Positions 43,751 to 54,232 of a DNA stretch of 64,000 nt are shown one piece after another. The position numbers and the translations under genes were made by a program. The DNA comes from Cylindrospermopsis curvispora GIHE-G1 (GTDB lineage: Bacteria; Cyanobacteriota; Cyanobacteriia; Cyanobacteriales; Nostocaceae): positions 3,829,501 to 3,893,500 of the forward strand of contig NZ_CP060822.1 in NCBI RefSeq assembly GCF_014489415.1, in the 5' to 3' direction. A model generated the notes under the pieces. It made no database searches, was not told the DNA's origin, and saw nothing but the letters and a program-made list of their open reading frames with translations. Each line of letters opens with the position of its first letter. The stretch's first letter is position 1.

Positions 43751-45127
43751 ATGCAAATACTACCAGGGCCGAAAACATTATCCACTATTCAAGTCTTAAA
43801 CTGGATATTCAGGCCTATGCCTTATATGGTGGAATGTGCTAAAAATTACGGAGATGTGTTTGCTCTAAAACTACAAAGTGATTTACCACCACTGATATTT
43901 CTTCATTCTCCGGAAGCCATACAGCAGATGTTAACTAATGATCAAAAAGAATTGGAAGCACCGGGAGAGTTAAATAGTATTTTTGAATATTTATTGGGCA
44001 AAAATTCTGTTATTACTCTTAGTGGTAAGGCACATCAACGTGAGCGTCAATTAATTATGCCTCCTTTTCATGGAGAAAGAATGAAAACTTATTCAAAATT
44101 AATTGAGAATATCACCACAAAAGTTTTTGCTCAACAAGAAAAAAATCAATTTTTCAATGTTAGGAACATTACCCAAGATATCACTCTTCAGGTAATGATG
44201 GAGGCTGTTTTTGGCATTCATGAAGGAGAAAGAGCAGTAAAACTTAAATATTTACTTTGTGAAGTTTTAGAACAGGCTAGCAGTCCTTTGCGGGTGAGTT
44301 TTCTATATTTTCCTAAATTGAAAGAGATCTTTGGGATATCGGAAATTTGGAGACGATACGTTGAGAAAAAAGAACAAGCTGACCAACTAATTTATCAGGA
44401 AATTAAAGAAAGAAGAGAAAATTTTGATCCCCAGCGGACAGATATTCTTAATTTGCTTATGTCTGCTAGAGATGAAAATAATCAACCCATGACTGATGCA
44501 GAATTAAAAGATGAATTAATGACTTTATTAGTTGCGGGTCATGAAACTACAGCTACAGCTATTTCTTGGGCTTTTTACTGGATTCATAAATTCCCGGAAG
44601 TTAGAGAAAAGTTATTGGCAGAATTGGATAGTTTAGAAGAAAATTATGATTCCAGTGCTGTTTTTAAATTGCCATATTTAACTGGGGTTTGTAATGAAAC
44701 ATTAAGGATTCATCCCGTGGGAATGTTAACTTTTCCTAGAATGGTTAAAGCACCCATTTCTCTCGGCGGTTATCAACTTGAACCGGGGACAATTCTTTTA
44801 GGTTCAATTTATTTAGTTCATCACAGGGAAGATATTTATCCGGATCCAGAAAAATTCAAACCAGAACGCTTTTTAGAAAAACAATTTTCACCTTATCAAT
44901 TTCTACCTTTTGGTGGTGGGTCTAGGCGTTGTGTGGGTTTAGCTTTTGCCCAAATGGAAATGAAATTGATATTGGCCAAAGTGCTAAAAACATGGTCAAT
45001 GAAATTAGTTAATACCCAGGAAGTTAAACCAACAAGACGGGGGCTAGTTACTGGACCAAATGCTCCTATAAATCTGACAATTGAAAATATTAGAACCAGT
45101 GAAGGTTTAATTTATAATCTCAACTAA
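43751..45127 (+). CDS. Cytochrome P450 (CYP110-like)
   Basis: This 458-residue heme monooxygenase has an I-helix oxygen-binding motif AGHETTATAI and a K-helix ExxR in NETLRIHP. The heme-thiolate loop is PFGGGSRRCVG with Cys394. The FGGGSRRCVGLAFA form and the N-terminal GPKTLSTIQVLNWIF resemble the CYP110 family common in Nostocales, whose members hydroxylate fatty acids or terpenes. It has no N-terminal anchor of the eukaryotic kind. Substrate unknown. It stands alone next to a decayed transposon and a gene remnant, so it may be mobile. Confidence 0.9.
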   Translation: MQILPGPKTLSTIQVLNWIFRPMPYMVECAKNYGDVFALKLQSDLPPLIFLHSPEAIQQMLTNDQKELEAPGELNSIFEYLLGKNSVITLSGKAHQRERQLIMPPFHGERMKTYSKLIENITTKVFAQQEKNQFFNVRNITQDITLQVMMEAVFGIHEGERAVKLKYLLCEVLEQASSPLRVSFLYFPKLKEIFGISEIWRRYVEKKEQADQLIYQEIKERRENFDPQRTDILNLLMSARDENNQPMTDAELKDELMTLLVAGHETTATAISWAFYWIHKFPEVREKLLAELDSLEENYDSSAVFKLPYLTGVCNETLRIHPVGMLTFPRMVKAPISLGGYQLEPGTILLGSIYLVHHREDIYPDPEKFKPERFLEKQFSPYQFLPFGGGSRRCVGLAFAQMEMKLILAKVLKTWSMKLVNTQEVKPTRRGLVTGPNAPINLTIENIRTSEGLIYNLN

Positions 45128-45216
45128 CTGTGGTAGATTGGTTTTGACAATGACCCAGAAGTATTATCCAATCTACTACCAGTGTTGCACCTCGAGCCAA
45201 AACATCGAGAACTGGA

Positions 45217-46112
45217 TTAAGCTTCTCCGGTCTGAAGACACGGAGATTTCTGAAGAGTCCATAAACGAACTTTCTGAGGCTGGCTTAAACAGCCTCTACT
45301 GATTCCGCTAAGATCAATTCCTAGCATCACCGCTACTTTTTTCAAAATATTAGCAGCACCATTACAGTCCGCATTAATTTTGAACCCATCAGAAGTTTCA
45401 TATACTCCACGACTAACTCGTTTCCCGCTTGCTTCCCACCCTTCGGGTTTTTCACCGAATTTAGGTATATTGTCGCAATCAAAAAACGATGATTGAGAAG
45501 TGTATGATTCTTCTGTTTCAATAAAATCTATTCCGTATTGTTTACATAATTGAGCAATACGGTCTTTTAATCTTGCTGTGGGAATTTGGAAAAACTTCTG
45601 ATTGTTTTTAGACCCCAAATCAATACTATCTTTTTGTCCTTTATTCCATCCAAAAACAATAGCACCAATCTTATTTTCAATACAGTGGTTAACGACTATT
45701 CTTGCAGCTTTGTTAACTGCATCACGCATTTGTCGGTTTCTTTTTTCGGTAATAGCAGCTAATCTGTTAGACCAAAAACCCTGCGGTTTATCACTTTTAA
45801 GTTTAGCTACTGATTTGTTGTACCACTGATTTAAACTTTTTAAATGAAGTCCATCAACAATAAATGATGTTCCCAGATTAGAAACAAATGAACGTTTTTC
45901 TGATAAGTTCCTAGTTGTTTATGCAAATCTGCTCTACTAGGAATATAACCAGTTTTAAAGTACATCTGCCTAGAATAGTAAACGCCACAATTTGTCAGCT
46001 TTTTAGCTTCTGTGCAGACGTACTCCAATATGGCTGTTATTGATTTATCGGACTTGATAAGAACTTGTTGGCATCCGTACATTGTTCGACCTTCAATGTT
46101 TGTTGATTTCAA
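45217..46112 (-). pseudogene. tnpB (IS605 OrfB), disrupted
   Basis: This RNA-guided nuclease/accessory gene of IS605 is in pieces. The N-terminal 90 residues (45840-46112) run MKSTNIEGRTMYGCQQVLI... to SRADLHKQLGT. The frame then shifts, and the middle helical region and first RuvC Asp motif are missing. The remainder reads FIVDGLHLKSLNQWYNK through IGAIVFGWNKG and FEIP-like QIPTARL to the C-terminal NADCNGAANIL motif. Of the usual zinc-finger cysteines few remain. It is non-functional. Confidence 0.85.
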
Positions 46113-46161
46113 AAGTATAGTTGAGATATGATTTACTTGTCAATAGCAGCCACGAAACAAT

Positions 46162-46558
46162 ATGAAGACAACACTGGAATACAGAATAGGAAATCACTCA
46201 AAAGGTAATGCAGTAGTGCATCTTGTATGGATACCTAAACGCCGAAAAAAGGTATTATCTGGAGAGATAGCTAAATGCCTTCGACAGGTAATTTACGAAC
46301 TAGCCAAAGAAAAAGACTGGGATATCCTCGCTCTTGAGGTTGCACCATGTTCATTTATTTGTAGAACATCAACCAGATGTTGCTATAAATCAAGTGGTTA
46401 AAGCTTTTAAAGGACGGTCATCTTGCTTGTTAAGACGAAAATTTCCTGAATTACTTAAACTTCCTAGCCTATGGACTAATAGTTATTTTTATTCCACTGC
46501 TGGACAGGTTTCAGCAGATGTTATTAAAAGGTATATTGAAGAGCCGCATCACGGTTAA
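46162..46558 (+). pseudogene. tnpA (IS200 Y1 transposase), frameshifted
   Basis: This HUH-family single-strand transposase has an intact start (MKTTLEYRIGNHSKGNAVVH, then LVWIPKRRKKVL) and an intact C-terminal Tyr region (VSADVIKRYIEE). The frame shifts at the HUH motif: about five bases (GACCA) are missing after GTTGCACCA, destroying DHVHLF. The scrap at 20.6 kb retains these bases, which proves the deletion. The enzyme is therefore inactive. Confidence 0.88.
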
Positions 46559-46712
46559 ATATCAAGGCGAATAAATTCGCCGTTGGCACTTCCTGTCTAA
46601 AGCCAAGTGGCTTCCGTGCCTTTCGGCGATTTTCTTGTGAGAAACAGTATTGAGTTCAAACACGACGCTACCACTCGCGCACCTCTTGTTCCTCCTCTAG
46701 CATTTTATATTT

Positions 46713-47261
46713 CTATTCAACTCCCAACAACTCTACATCAAAAATCAGGGTAGCATTGGGTGGAATCACCCCGCCCGCACCACGGGATCCATAACCCAAG
46801 TCTGGGGGAATAATTAGTTGACGACGACCACCTACTTTCATGGTACTTAGTCCTTCATCCCACCCTTTAATTACTTGTCCAACCCCTAGCTTAAAGCTAA
46901 AAGGTTGATTGCGATCGCGTGAACTGTCAAATTTCTGACCATTCTCTAAAGTACCAGTATAATGAACTACTACTTTTTGTCCCTTTTGGGGCATCAAACC
47001 AGTACCTTCTTGTAATTCAACATACTTAAGACCAGTAGAAGTAGAGACAGTGTTAGTATCAGACATATTGTTACTCGCAGTTAAATTTTTATCTTTTTGA
47101 TTATTTTCTTGGTCTTGGGTTTTGGGTTCTGTAATGATAGCTGTGGGTGTAGTTTCCGTGAGTTTGGCTGTGGTATCTTGTTTACCACCATTAATTTGTG
47201 CTATCACCAAAGCTGTAACACATACTATTATCAATACAGCACTAAGAAAAATACCTTTCAA
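46713..47261 (-). CDS. FKBP-type peptidyl-prolyl isomerase, membrane-anchored
   Basis: This 182-residue prolyl isomerase has an N-terminal signal/anchor ([17 protein letters not shown]), a polar linker, then an FKBP domain from about residue 78. The domain contains [36 protein letters not shown] and [16 protein letters not shown], all canonical. It assists folding of exported proteins, in the periplasm or thylakoid lumen. It is followed upstream by a phasin-like gene on the same strand, 13 bases away. Confidence 0.93.
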   Translation of the reverse strand: MKGIFLSAVLIIVCVTALVIAQINGGKQDTTAKLTETTPTAIITEPKTQDQENNQKDKNLTASNNMSDTNTVSTSTGLKYVELQEGTGLMPQKGQKVVVHYTGTLENGQKFDSSRDRNQPFSFKLGVGQVIKGWDEGLSTMKVGGRRQLIIPPDLGYGSRGAGGVIPPNATLIFDVELLGVE

Positions 47262-47274
47262 AATAAATCCTCCC

Positions 47275-47598
47275 TTAACGCCAAAATTTATTTTCCAAAT
47301 CCCGTATTTGACGTTCTAAACGGTCAATTCTCCCGCGTAATTCGTCAACTTCGGACTGGCGCGGAACTCCAAAATCCTGCATCATGTTACGCAGTTGTCT
47401 TTGAACTTGTCCTTCCCAGTTCCCCTGTTCTGATTTCAATTGGTTAACAATATCATCCATTAATGTGCCCACCTGCTCAGGATTGAGTTTTCCATCCCTG
47501 ACCAGTTCATCCCCAACCTGTCTAAGTTTATCTGCTACTAGGGAAGTTGTACCTATTCCCACCATCATCAGTTGTTCTAACCAGTTGTTGTTTTCCAT
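47275..47598 (-). CDS. Phasin-like helical protein
   Basis: This 107-residue helical protein has a short hydrophobic start ([23 protein letters not shown]) and then a long amphipathic coil ending [20 protein letters not shown]. The pattern fits phasin/PhaF-type granule-associated proteins found next to FKBP genes in cyanobacteria. Whether this strain makes polyhydroxyalkanoate is not shown here. It could also be a general coiled-coil adaptor. Confidence 0.7.
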   Translation of the reverse strand: MENNNWLEQLMMVGIGTTSLVADKLRQVGDELVRDGKLNPEQVGTLMDDIVNQLKSEQGNWEGQVQRQLRNMMQDFGVPRQSEVDELRGRIDRLERQIRDLENKFWR

Positions 47599-47606
47599 AT
47601 ATGTCT

Positions 47607-47642
47607 TTAGCTTTTAGGGGACGGAGGCGAACCAGAACGCCT
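47607..47642. repeat. Short dispersed repeat (second copy near 39.6 kb)
   Basis: TAGCTTTTAGG...GGAGGCGAACCAGAACGCCTACC resembles 39609-39645. Both copies lie just outside genes. Two copies only were seen. Confidence 0.5.
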
Positions 47643-47787
47643 ACCTAGCTCTATTATATATGCCCCAGATCTATCTTTCTTATATTCATCAAATAATCGG
47701 CAATAAGTGAATGGTATATTTGTACTAGTAATTATAATAATTACCTATTACCTATCACCTATTACCAATTACTTATGTAGGTGCTTA

Positions 47788-48735
47788 TTAGCCAAGTGCT
47801 TCTGCACCACCAACAACTTCCAGGAGTTCCTGGGTAATCGCTGCTTGACGGGCTTTATTGTAAGAAAGAGTGAGAGAACTAATGAGTTGACCAGCATTAT
47901 CACTGGCATTGCTCATTGCTGTCATCCTTGCTGCTAGTTCACTAGCCGCCGATTCTTGCAAAGCTCTTAATAACTGATTGCTCAGATATAAAGGTAACAG
48001 GGAATCTAAAATTTGTACGGGGTCTTGTTCAAAAATCATATCCCGGGGTAGGGGTGCTACTGTACTGGTAACTTTTTCCCGCTCTACCTCAAATTTTCCC
48101 CCACGAGTAGTTAGTCGGAATATCTCGTCATCGGAGGTTTCCAAACCTTGAGTATCTAAGGGTAACAGGGTTTGGACTACGGGACGGGAACTGACTAAAG
48201 AAACAAAACGAGTGTAAACTAATTCGATTCTGTCTACCTTTTCTGATAAAAACAGAGAAAGTAACTCGTCAGCTATATTTGTAGCCTCGGTAGCAGTGGG
48301 AATTTGTTCTAGACCGCTGTAGGTGGCATCAATTTTGTAACCCCGTCTTTGGAAGTATTGATTAGCTTTACGACCCACAATAACAAAGGTAACATCTAAA
48401 CCTTCAGCCTTTAATTCCTTGGCTCGGGTTTCTGCTCGTCGGATGACGTTGGAATTGTAACCTCCACATAGCCCTCTATCACCGGAAACTACTAATAAAC
48501 CAACAGACTTCACTTCCCGTTTTTTCAGTAGAGGTAGATCTACATCCTCAAATTTTAACCGGACCTGTAAACCATACAGCACCTGTGCTAAACGGTCAGC
48601 AAAGGGACGGGTGGCAATTACCTGCTCCTGGGCACGACGCACCCGAGCTGCAGCCACTAGCCGCATAGCCTCGGTGATTTTTTTGGTGTTCTTGACCGAC
48701 TGAATGCGATCGCGTATTGCTTTGAGATTAGCCAT
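47788..48735 (-). CDS. atpG: ATP synthase gamma subunit
   Basis: This is the central rotor stalk of F1, 315 residues. The start [22 protein letters not shown] and the end [26 protein letters not shown] are invariant family marks. The cyanobacterial insert around residues 195-235 ([19 protein letters not shown]), linked to redox or inhibition control, is present without the plant Cys pair. It is the last gene of the atp1 operon. Confidence 0.97.
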   Translation of the reverse strand: MANLKAIRDRIQSVKNTKKITEAMRLVAAARVRRAQEQVIATRPFADRLAQVLYGLQVRLKFEDVDLPLLKKREVKSVGLLVVSGDRGLCGGYNSNVIRRAETRAKELKAEGLDVTFVIVGRKANQYFQRRGYKIDATYSGLEQIPTATEATNIADELLSLFLSEKVDRIELVYTRFVSLVSSRPVVQTLLPLDTQGLETSDDEIFRLTTRGGKFEVEREKVTSTVAPLPRDMIFEQDPVQILDSLLPLYLSNQLLRALQESAASELAARMTAMSNASDNAGQLISSLTLSYNKARQAAITQELLEVVGGAEALG

Positions 48736-48818
48736 AAATTAGTCCTTAGTCATGAGTTCTTGGTTATTGATGATTAGTATTGGGAATTACCAATCACCAA
48801 TTACCGATTACACTGTGA

Positions 48819-50339
48819 TTACACCGTAGCTAGAAAAGTCTTTTTGTAATCAGCTAAAGCTTCTTTCAGGGCTACTTCTTCCGCTTCTCCTAGGACTTTG
48901 CTGGTTTGCACTCCTTGGTAATAAGAGTTCTTACCACTCTTTAAGTAGTCACGGAAACCTCTAACAAAGCTGGTCACCTGGTTAACAGCTATATCATCCA
49001 AATAACCGTTAATACCGGCGTAAAGAATAGCGACCTGTTCAGCAACAGAGAGAGGATCATTTTGGGGCTGTTTCAACAGTTCCCGTAAACGTTGTCCCCG
49101 CGCCAACTGATCCTGGGTGGCTTTATCTAGGTCAGAAGCAAATTGGGCGAAAGCTTGTAAGTCATCAAACTGTGCCAATTCCAATTTAATCTTACCTGCT
49201 ACTTTCTTCATTGCTTTAGTTTGGGCAGCGGAACCCACCCGGGATACGGAGATACCCGGATTCACTGCTGGACGAACACCAGAGTTAAACAGGTCAGAAG
49301 AAAGGAAAATCTGTCCATCAGTGATAGAAATCACGTTGGTAGGAATGTAAGCGGAAACGTCACCAGCTTGGGTTTCAATAATAGGTAAAGCAGTCATACT
49401 ACCCTTACCCAATTCATCACTCAATTTAGCTGCTCTTTCTAATAAGCGAGAGTGAATATAGAACACGTCTCCTGGATATGCTTCTCTTCCGGGTGGACGA
49501 CGTAAAAGCAAGGACATTTGGCGATAAGCCTGAGCCTGTTTAGAAAGGTCATCGTAAATCACTAAGGTAGCTTTACCTTGGTACATAAAGTACTCGGCAA
49601 TAGTAGCACCTGTGTAGGGGGCTAGGAATTGTAAAGTAGCTGGGTCACTGGCATTAGCTGCTACAACTACTGTGTATTCTAAAGCGCCTTTTTCCTGTAG
49701 GGTTTGAACCACGTTAGCAACTGTGGAAGCCTTTTGACCCACTGCTACATAAACACAAACTACATCTTCACCTTTTTGGTTAATAATGGTGTCAATAGCA
49801 ATAGAGGTTTTACCAGTTTGACGGTCACCAATAATTAACTCCCGTTGACCCCGACCAATGGGAATCATGGAATCAATAGCTGTGATACCCGTTTGCATAG
49901 GTTCATGGACGGAACGACGGGCAATAATCCCCGGGGCGGGGGACTCAATTAAACGGCTGGTAGTAGCTTTAATTTCACCTTTGCCGTCAATTGCTCTGCC
50001 TAAAGCATCTACTACCCGACCGATGAGGGCTTCACCCACACCTACCTGGGCAATTTTAGCGGTTGCAGTAACGGTACTACCTTCTTGAATATTTCTTCCT
50101 TCACCCATTAGTACGGCGCCCACGTTATCTTCTTCTAAGTTTTGGGCGATACCAACAGTGCCATCTTCAAATTCTAAAAGTTCCCCGGACATGACTTGTT
50201 CTAAGCCGTAGATCCGGGCAATACCATCACCAACTTGTAGTACAGTACCAACATTAGCAACCTTGACCTCTTGATCATATTGCTCGATTTGTTGTTGGAT
50301 AATGCTGCTGATTTCGTCAGGTTTAATGGAAATGCTCAT
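48819..50339 (-). CDS. atpA: ATP synthase alpha subunit
   Basis: This is a non-catalytic nucleotide-binding subunit of F1, 506 residues. It shows the P-loop [14 protein letters not shown] near residue 170 and the signature [17 protein letters not shown]. The N-terminal [17 protein letters not shown]-type start is also seen. It is full length, with a typical N-terminus that contacts the delta subunit. The beta and epsilon genes are not in the window, as expected for cyanobacteria, where they form a separate operon. Confidence 0.98.
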   Translation of the reverse strand: MSISIKPDEISSIIQQQIEQYDQEVKVANVGTVLQVGDGIARIYGLEQVMSGELLEFEDGTVGIAQNLEEDNVGAVLMGEGRNIQEGSTVTATAKIAQVGVGEALIGRVVDALGRAIDGKGEIKATTSRLIESPAPGIIARRSVHEPMQTGITAIDSMIPIGRGQRELIIGDRQTGKTSIAIDTIINQKGEDVVCVYVAVGQKASTVANVVQTLQEKGALEYTVVVAANASDPATLQFLAPYTGATIAEYFMYQGKATLVIYDDLSKQAQAYRQMSLLLRRPPGREAYPGDVFYIHSRLLERAAKLSDELGKGSMTALPIIETQAGDVSAYIPTNVISITDGQIFLSSDLFNSGVRPAVNPGISVSRVGSAAQTKAMKKVAGKIKLELAQFDDLQAFAQFASDLDKATQDQLARGQRLRELLKQPQNDPLSVAEQVAILYAGINGYLDDIAVNQVTSFVRGFRDYLKSGKNSYYQGVQTSKVLGEAEEVALKEALADYKKTFLATV

Positions 50340-50441
50340 GTGCCTATTTTCGTTTTTCTTGTGAGACGGCAGAAGTTTTTGGTAATTGGTAATTGGTGAT
50401 GGGTAACAGATGAAATCTATCTAATTCCCCATTCTCCCTAT

Positions 50442-50996
50442 TTAACCACTGGTTAAGCGTAGAGAAAGACGACGTAGTTGACCACGCAAGCTGGCATCAA
50501 TTACTTGAGAACCTACTTTGATCACTACACCACCAATTAAATCGCTGTCGATTTTAGTTTCAATTTCTACTTCCCGAGCTTTAGTAATAGAAATTACCTT
50601 TTCTCTTACTGTTTGTAGTTGTTCATCGGTTAGGGGAATAGCAGAACTAACTTCCGCTAAAACCGTTTGGGTTAATTCCCGCAACAGACTGATATACTGC
50701 TGTAAAATTGGTTCCAAAAAGGAAATCCGCCTTCTATCAACTAACAGCAAGATGAAATTTCTCAGGTAGGGATTAACACTTTCCCCCAACAGTTGTCTGA
50801 GTAGATTCTTTTTGTTTTCTGGTCGAATAAAGGGGTTATCCAAAAAGTTTTGTAGTTCCCCAGAACCAGAAATCAAACTAATCAAAGTCCGCGCATCTGT
50901 GCCGAACTCTTCTGTCAAATTGTTGGCTTTAGCCACTGATAACAAAGCCCGTGCATAGGGCTGTGCCACTTCTGCTGTCGCTGCATTACTTTTCAT
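50442..50996 (-). CDS. atpH: ATP synthase delta subunit
   Basis: This subunit joins the stator to the top of F1 and is 184 residues. It has EVAQPYARALLSVAKAN at the start, LRNFILLLVDRRRISFLEPIL in the middle, and IGGVVIKVGSQVIDASLRGQL near the end, all family marks. It starts 5 bases after the atpF stop. Confidence 0.96.
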   Translation of the reverse strand: MKSNAATAEVAQPYARALLSVAKANNLTEEFGTDARTLISLISGSGELQNFLDNPFIRPENKKNLLRQLLGESVNPYLRNFILLLVDRRRISFLEPILQQYISLLRELTQTVLAEVSSAIPLTDEQLQTVREKVISITKAREVEIETKIDSDLIGGVVIKVGSQVIDASLRGQLRRLSLRLTSG

Positions 50997-51001
50997 GGTT
51001 C

Positions 51002-51559
51002 CTAACCTCCCAATTGAGCGATGCTACGGTCAATAATTCTTATTTGAGCATCCTCAGCAATGCCAGCTTTAAGTTCTGCTTCGGCTTTTTGCAAAGCTTG
51101 AGCCACCACTTTCTGCCGTAATTGAGAAATTACCCGCTCCAGCTCCGCATTTAAATCTGCCGCTCCAGCAGCTTGCATTTTCTCAACGTCAGCAGCAGCT
51201 TGAACTAAAATTGCTTCCCCAGCTGCTTTAGCACTAGCTTCCGCATCAGCTTTAATTCTGTTAGCTTCCACCTGGGCTTGTGTTAGTTTTTCCTCAGCTA
51301 CCTTTAACTGCTTCGCAGCATTTGCAGCTCTTTCCTCTGCACTCTTAATTGCTGTTTCGATGTTTTCTCGACGAGTTTTTAGGGTGTTACCCAACACTTT
51401 ACGTCCAAAAACAAACAGCACAGTAATAATAATGGCAAGGTTAATTAGGTTGGTCTCAAAAATATTAGTATTTAGACCAATACCGCTATGTTCTGCTCCC
51501 TCTGCCAATTCACCCGTGACAGCGGTTGCTTCCGCTATCAATAGTAAAAAAGTCCCCAT
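51002..51559 (-). CDS. atpF: ATP synthase b subunit
   Basis: This is a stator subunit of 185 residues with one membrane helix ([24 protein letters not shown]) followed by a long Ala/Glu/Lys-rich coiled coil to the C-terminus. It is paired with the b' gene upstream, the photosynthetic-type heterodimer. A short N-terminal leader-like stretch ([18 protein letters not shown]) is typical of cyanobacterial subunit b, which may be processed. Confidence 0.95.
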   Translation of the reverse strand: MGTFLLLIAEATAVTGELAEGAEHSGIGLNTNIFETNLINLAIIITVLFVFGRKVLGNTLKTRRENIETAIKSAEERAANAAKQLKVAEEKLTQAQVEANRIKADAEASAKAAGEAILVQAAADVEKMQAAGAADLNAELERVISQLRQKVVAQALQKAEAELKAGIAEDAQIRIIDRSIAQLGG

Positions 51560-51671
51560 GTTTTTTCATCCACAACTGCGCAGCCAAATTCAAATTTTCT
51601 TGTCAGTGGTCATTCTTCAGGTTGATGATTTATGACACCATGACATTTCTGTAAGTTAGTTTTGACCTAAT

Positions 51672-52163
51672 TTAGCGTTGGCCTATTAGATCAGCACCTA
51701 ACAGCTTCTCCAATATTTGGCGACTGAGGGCATCCACCTGTGCTTCTAAAGAAGCTAAAGCTTGTTGTTTTTGCTGCTCAATTTCACTAGCTGCTTTTTC
51801 TCTTTGTGCCTGGGCTTCTTGCTGTGCTGCCGCTATTTTTTGAGATGCTACTTTTTGCGCCTCTGCTTGAGCTTGAGCAATCACTGCTTGCGCTTGTCTT
51901 CTTGCACCAGCTAGTTCCTGTTCATACTGAGCCGCCAGTTTTTCTGCCTGGGACAAACGCTGTTGGGCATCCAATTGATTATTCCGGATGTAGTCATTAC
52001 GTCCATCAATGGCTTGACCCAATGGTTTATATAGGGTTGCATTCAATATCAGGGCTAAAACTAGAAACTGAATTGCCATCAAGGGCAAAGTCGCGTCTAA
52101 GTCAAACAAGCCCCCTTCCTTGGCAACCTCTTCTACTGCCAACAAGGTGATCCAATGTGTCAT
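51672..52163 (-). CDS. atpG2: ATP synthase b' subunit
   Basis: This second b-type stator subunit has 163 residues. Its membrane helix ([21 protein letters not shown]) precedes a coiled coil rich in Gln/Ala ([19 protein letters not shown], then [16 protein letters not shown]). The presence of separate b and b' genes marks a photosynthetic ATP synthase. The symbol varies between atpG, atpF' and atpG2. Confidence 0.94.
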   Translation of the reverse strand: MTHWITLLAVEEVAKEGGLFDLDATLPLMAIQFLVLALILNATLYKPLGQAIDGRNDYIRNNQLDAQQRLSQAEKLAAQYEQELAGARRQAQAVIAQAQAEAQKVASQKIAAAQQEAQAQREKAASEIEQQKQQALASLEAQVDALSRQILEKLLGADLIGQR

Positions 52164-52308
52164 TGTTGCTTGTTCCTATGTATGGTTATAGTCCTGAGTT
52201 ATAACTAGAGGATGAGTTATGAGTTAGTGAGTGATGATTAATTCAACCCCTAACTCTTAACTCCTAAGTCCCATCTTTTGTCACTCAGTCCAATAGACTG
52301 GTTACTAC

Positions 52309-52566
<258 letters not shown>

Positions 52567-52752
52567 TTACTTTAGAGATACGGTTGATTTGGGAATATAG
52601 TGTTAGTAGTCAGCTATCATCTATCAGTTATTGGTGATCAGATGCTATTAATTGGTGAAGCTCCCCCGGTTGACTTTTGACTACCTGTTGTCACCCTGGC
52701 ACTTTCACCTCTCACCTGTCACCTCATCACTGACTGTTGTTTCCTGAGGGGT

Positions 52753-53508
52753 CTAATGACTTCCCTCATGCTCTTCGCCATGATGATCTTCCATCGCTTC
52801 ACCAATATAAGCAGCAGCGAGGGTGGCAAAAATTAGGGCTTGAATGGCACTTGTGAATAGTCCCAAGGCCATCACTGGCAATGGTACAAACAGGGGCACT
52901 AGTAACACTAGTACGCCAACTACCAGTTCATCAGCTAAAATGTTACCGAATAAACGGAAACTTAGGGAAAGAGGTTTGGTGAAATCTTCAATAATCTTGA
53001 AGGGCAACATAAAGGACACTGGTTGCACGTAGTTGCCAAAGTACCCTAAGCCTTTCTTGCTGAATCCAGCATAAAAATAAGCTAAAGATGTTAACAGCGC
53101 TAAGGCAACTGTTGTATTGATATCGCTGGTAGGAGCGGCCAGTTCACCTTCTGGCAAATGAATTAGTTTAAATGGAACTAATGCTCCAGACCAGTTGGAG
53201 ACGAAAATGAACAAGAACAACGTGCCAACAAAGGGCACCCAGGGGCGATATTCTTTTTCGCCAATCTGGTTTTTTGCCAAGTCCCGAATGAATTCCAGGG
53301 CAAACTCCATTAGGTTTTGAATGCCTCTAGGAATGCGTTTCACATTGCTGCTTGCCAGGATGGAAGCTAGTGTTAATACGCCAATTACAAACCAGGATGT
53401 GAGAAACACCTGTCCATGGAGCTTTAGGTTGCCTATTTGCCAGTACAGATGCTTACCCACCTCCAATTCTGCTAAGGGAAGGGAGTAGAAGTTCAGAAAA
53501 TTGAGCAT
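52753..53508 (-). CDS. atpB: ATP synthase a subunit
   Basis: This proton-channel subunit has 251 residues and several membrane helices. The essential Arg is in [17 protein letters not shown], and the later helices are intact ([20 protein letters not shown]). The C-terminal His/Glu-rich tail is typical of cyanobacteria. It lies about 75 bases after the atpI stop. Confidence 0.97.
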   Translation of the reverse strand: MLNFLNFYSLPLAELEVGKHLYWQIGNLKLHGQVFLTSWFVIGVLTLASILASSNVKRIPRGIQNLMEFALEFIRDLAKNQIGEKEYRPWVPFVGTLFLFIFVSNWSGALVPFKLIHLPEGELAAPTSDINTTVALALLTSLAYFYAGFSKKGLGYFGNYVQPVSFMLPFKIIEDFTKPLSLSFRLFGNILADELVVGVLVLLVPLFVPLPVMALGLFTSAIQALIFATLAAAYIGEAMEDHHGEEHEGSH

Positions 53509-53584
53509 TTTCTTTCTAATGGGGTCGCTTCTTTCATCTTACTGGAGAAGCGGAGCTTTTTAAGGTTCCCGCAGCTTTGTAGAG

Positions 53585-53974
53585 TCACAAGACAAAAGCC
53601 ATCCTGATTACATAGATGATGAGCGTGGCTTTGTAGGTCAGAAATCCCAAGAATATGGGCATGATTTGCAGTTGATTCCACCGTGATGCTAACAAAATCA
53701 GCACGACTAATAAGGCTAGCCGGGTTTTACTCAGCTGTTGTTTCTCTGTGCCTAAACGCTCTACATCTCTGGCCAACATCTTTAGGTAAAGCACTCCCGC
53801 ACATGCCCCTAATAAATAGTTTAAGGCCATGTTCAGGGAATAAGCAATCCAAACGGCTGTGAAAATTACTGCTGTTAGGACAAGGGTAATGACCAACAGC
53901 TCTTGATAGAGTTGGTAAAACTCTTTCATGGCAGAGTTTTTTTGTTCCTCTGGTTTGAGAATCAGGTTGGTCAT
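53585..53974 (-). CDS. atpI: ATP synthase assembly protein AtpI
   Basis: This first gene of the atp1 operon encodes a small membrane protein of about 129 residues with four membrane helices (for example [21 protein letters not shown] and [14 protein letters not shown]). It helps assemble the c-ring. The ATG at 53974 ([11 protein letters not shown]) is preferred; an ATG at 54001 would add nine residues. Confidence 0.85.
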   Translation of the reverse strand: MTNLILKPEEQKNSAMKEFYQLYQELLVITLVLTAVIFTAVWIAYSLNMALNYLLGACAGVLYLKMLARDVERLGTEKQQLSKTRLALLVVLILLASRWNQLQIMPIFLGFLTYKATLIIYVIRMAFVL

Positions 53975-54232
53975 CGTTTTTTGTTGTCGGAGTGGATACA
54001 TTTTGTTCTTGATGACAAGCTCACGGAACTTGAAACCAGTTCAACTAAATAGGGCGACTGCATGTTCAGTCAGCTGAATCATACCACGTTAGTGGTAACA
54101 ATACTTTAGAAAAAACAATTAACTTAATTTTTTTGGGAATTTTTTGCCGGAAGTTGGGAAAATTGACAAAGATTATTCTTGTTTCGCTTATCTTTATCTT
54201 CCTCGCATTTAATATCGCGATCGCACTTCCAA

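Larger units (their letters stand above)
45180..46650. mobile_element. Decayed IS200/IS605-type element
   Basis: Divergent tnpA (plus) and tnpB (minus) lie back to back, the IS605 layout. The left end includes the segment overlapping the tnpB 3' end (GGATTAAGCTTCTCCGG...), typical of cyanobacterial members. Right-end sequence with GAATAAATTCGCCG follows tnpA. Both genes are broken, so the element cannot move on its own. Ends are approximate. Confidence 0.75.

Noticed and set aside
54002-54232. Promoter boxes of the atp operon
   Set aside because: A TATGAT candidate exists on the minus strand, but no -35 is spaced acceptably; left unannotated.
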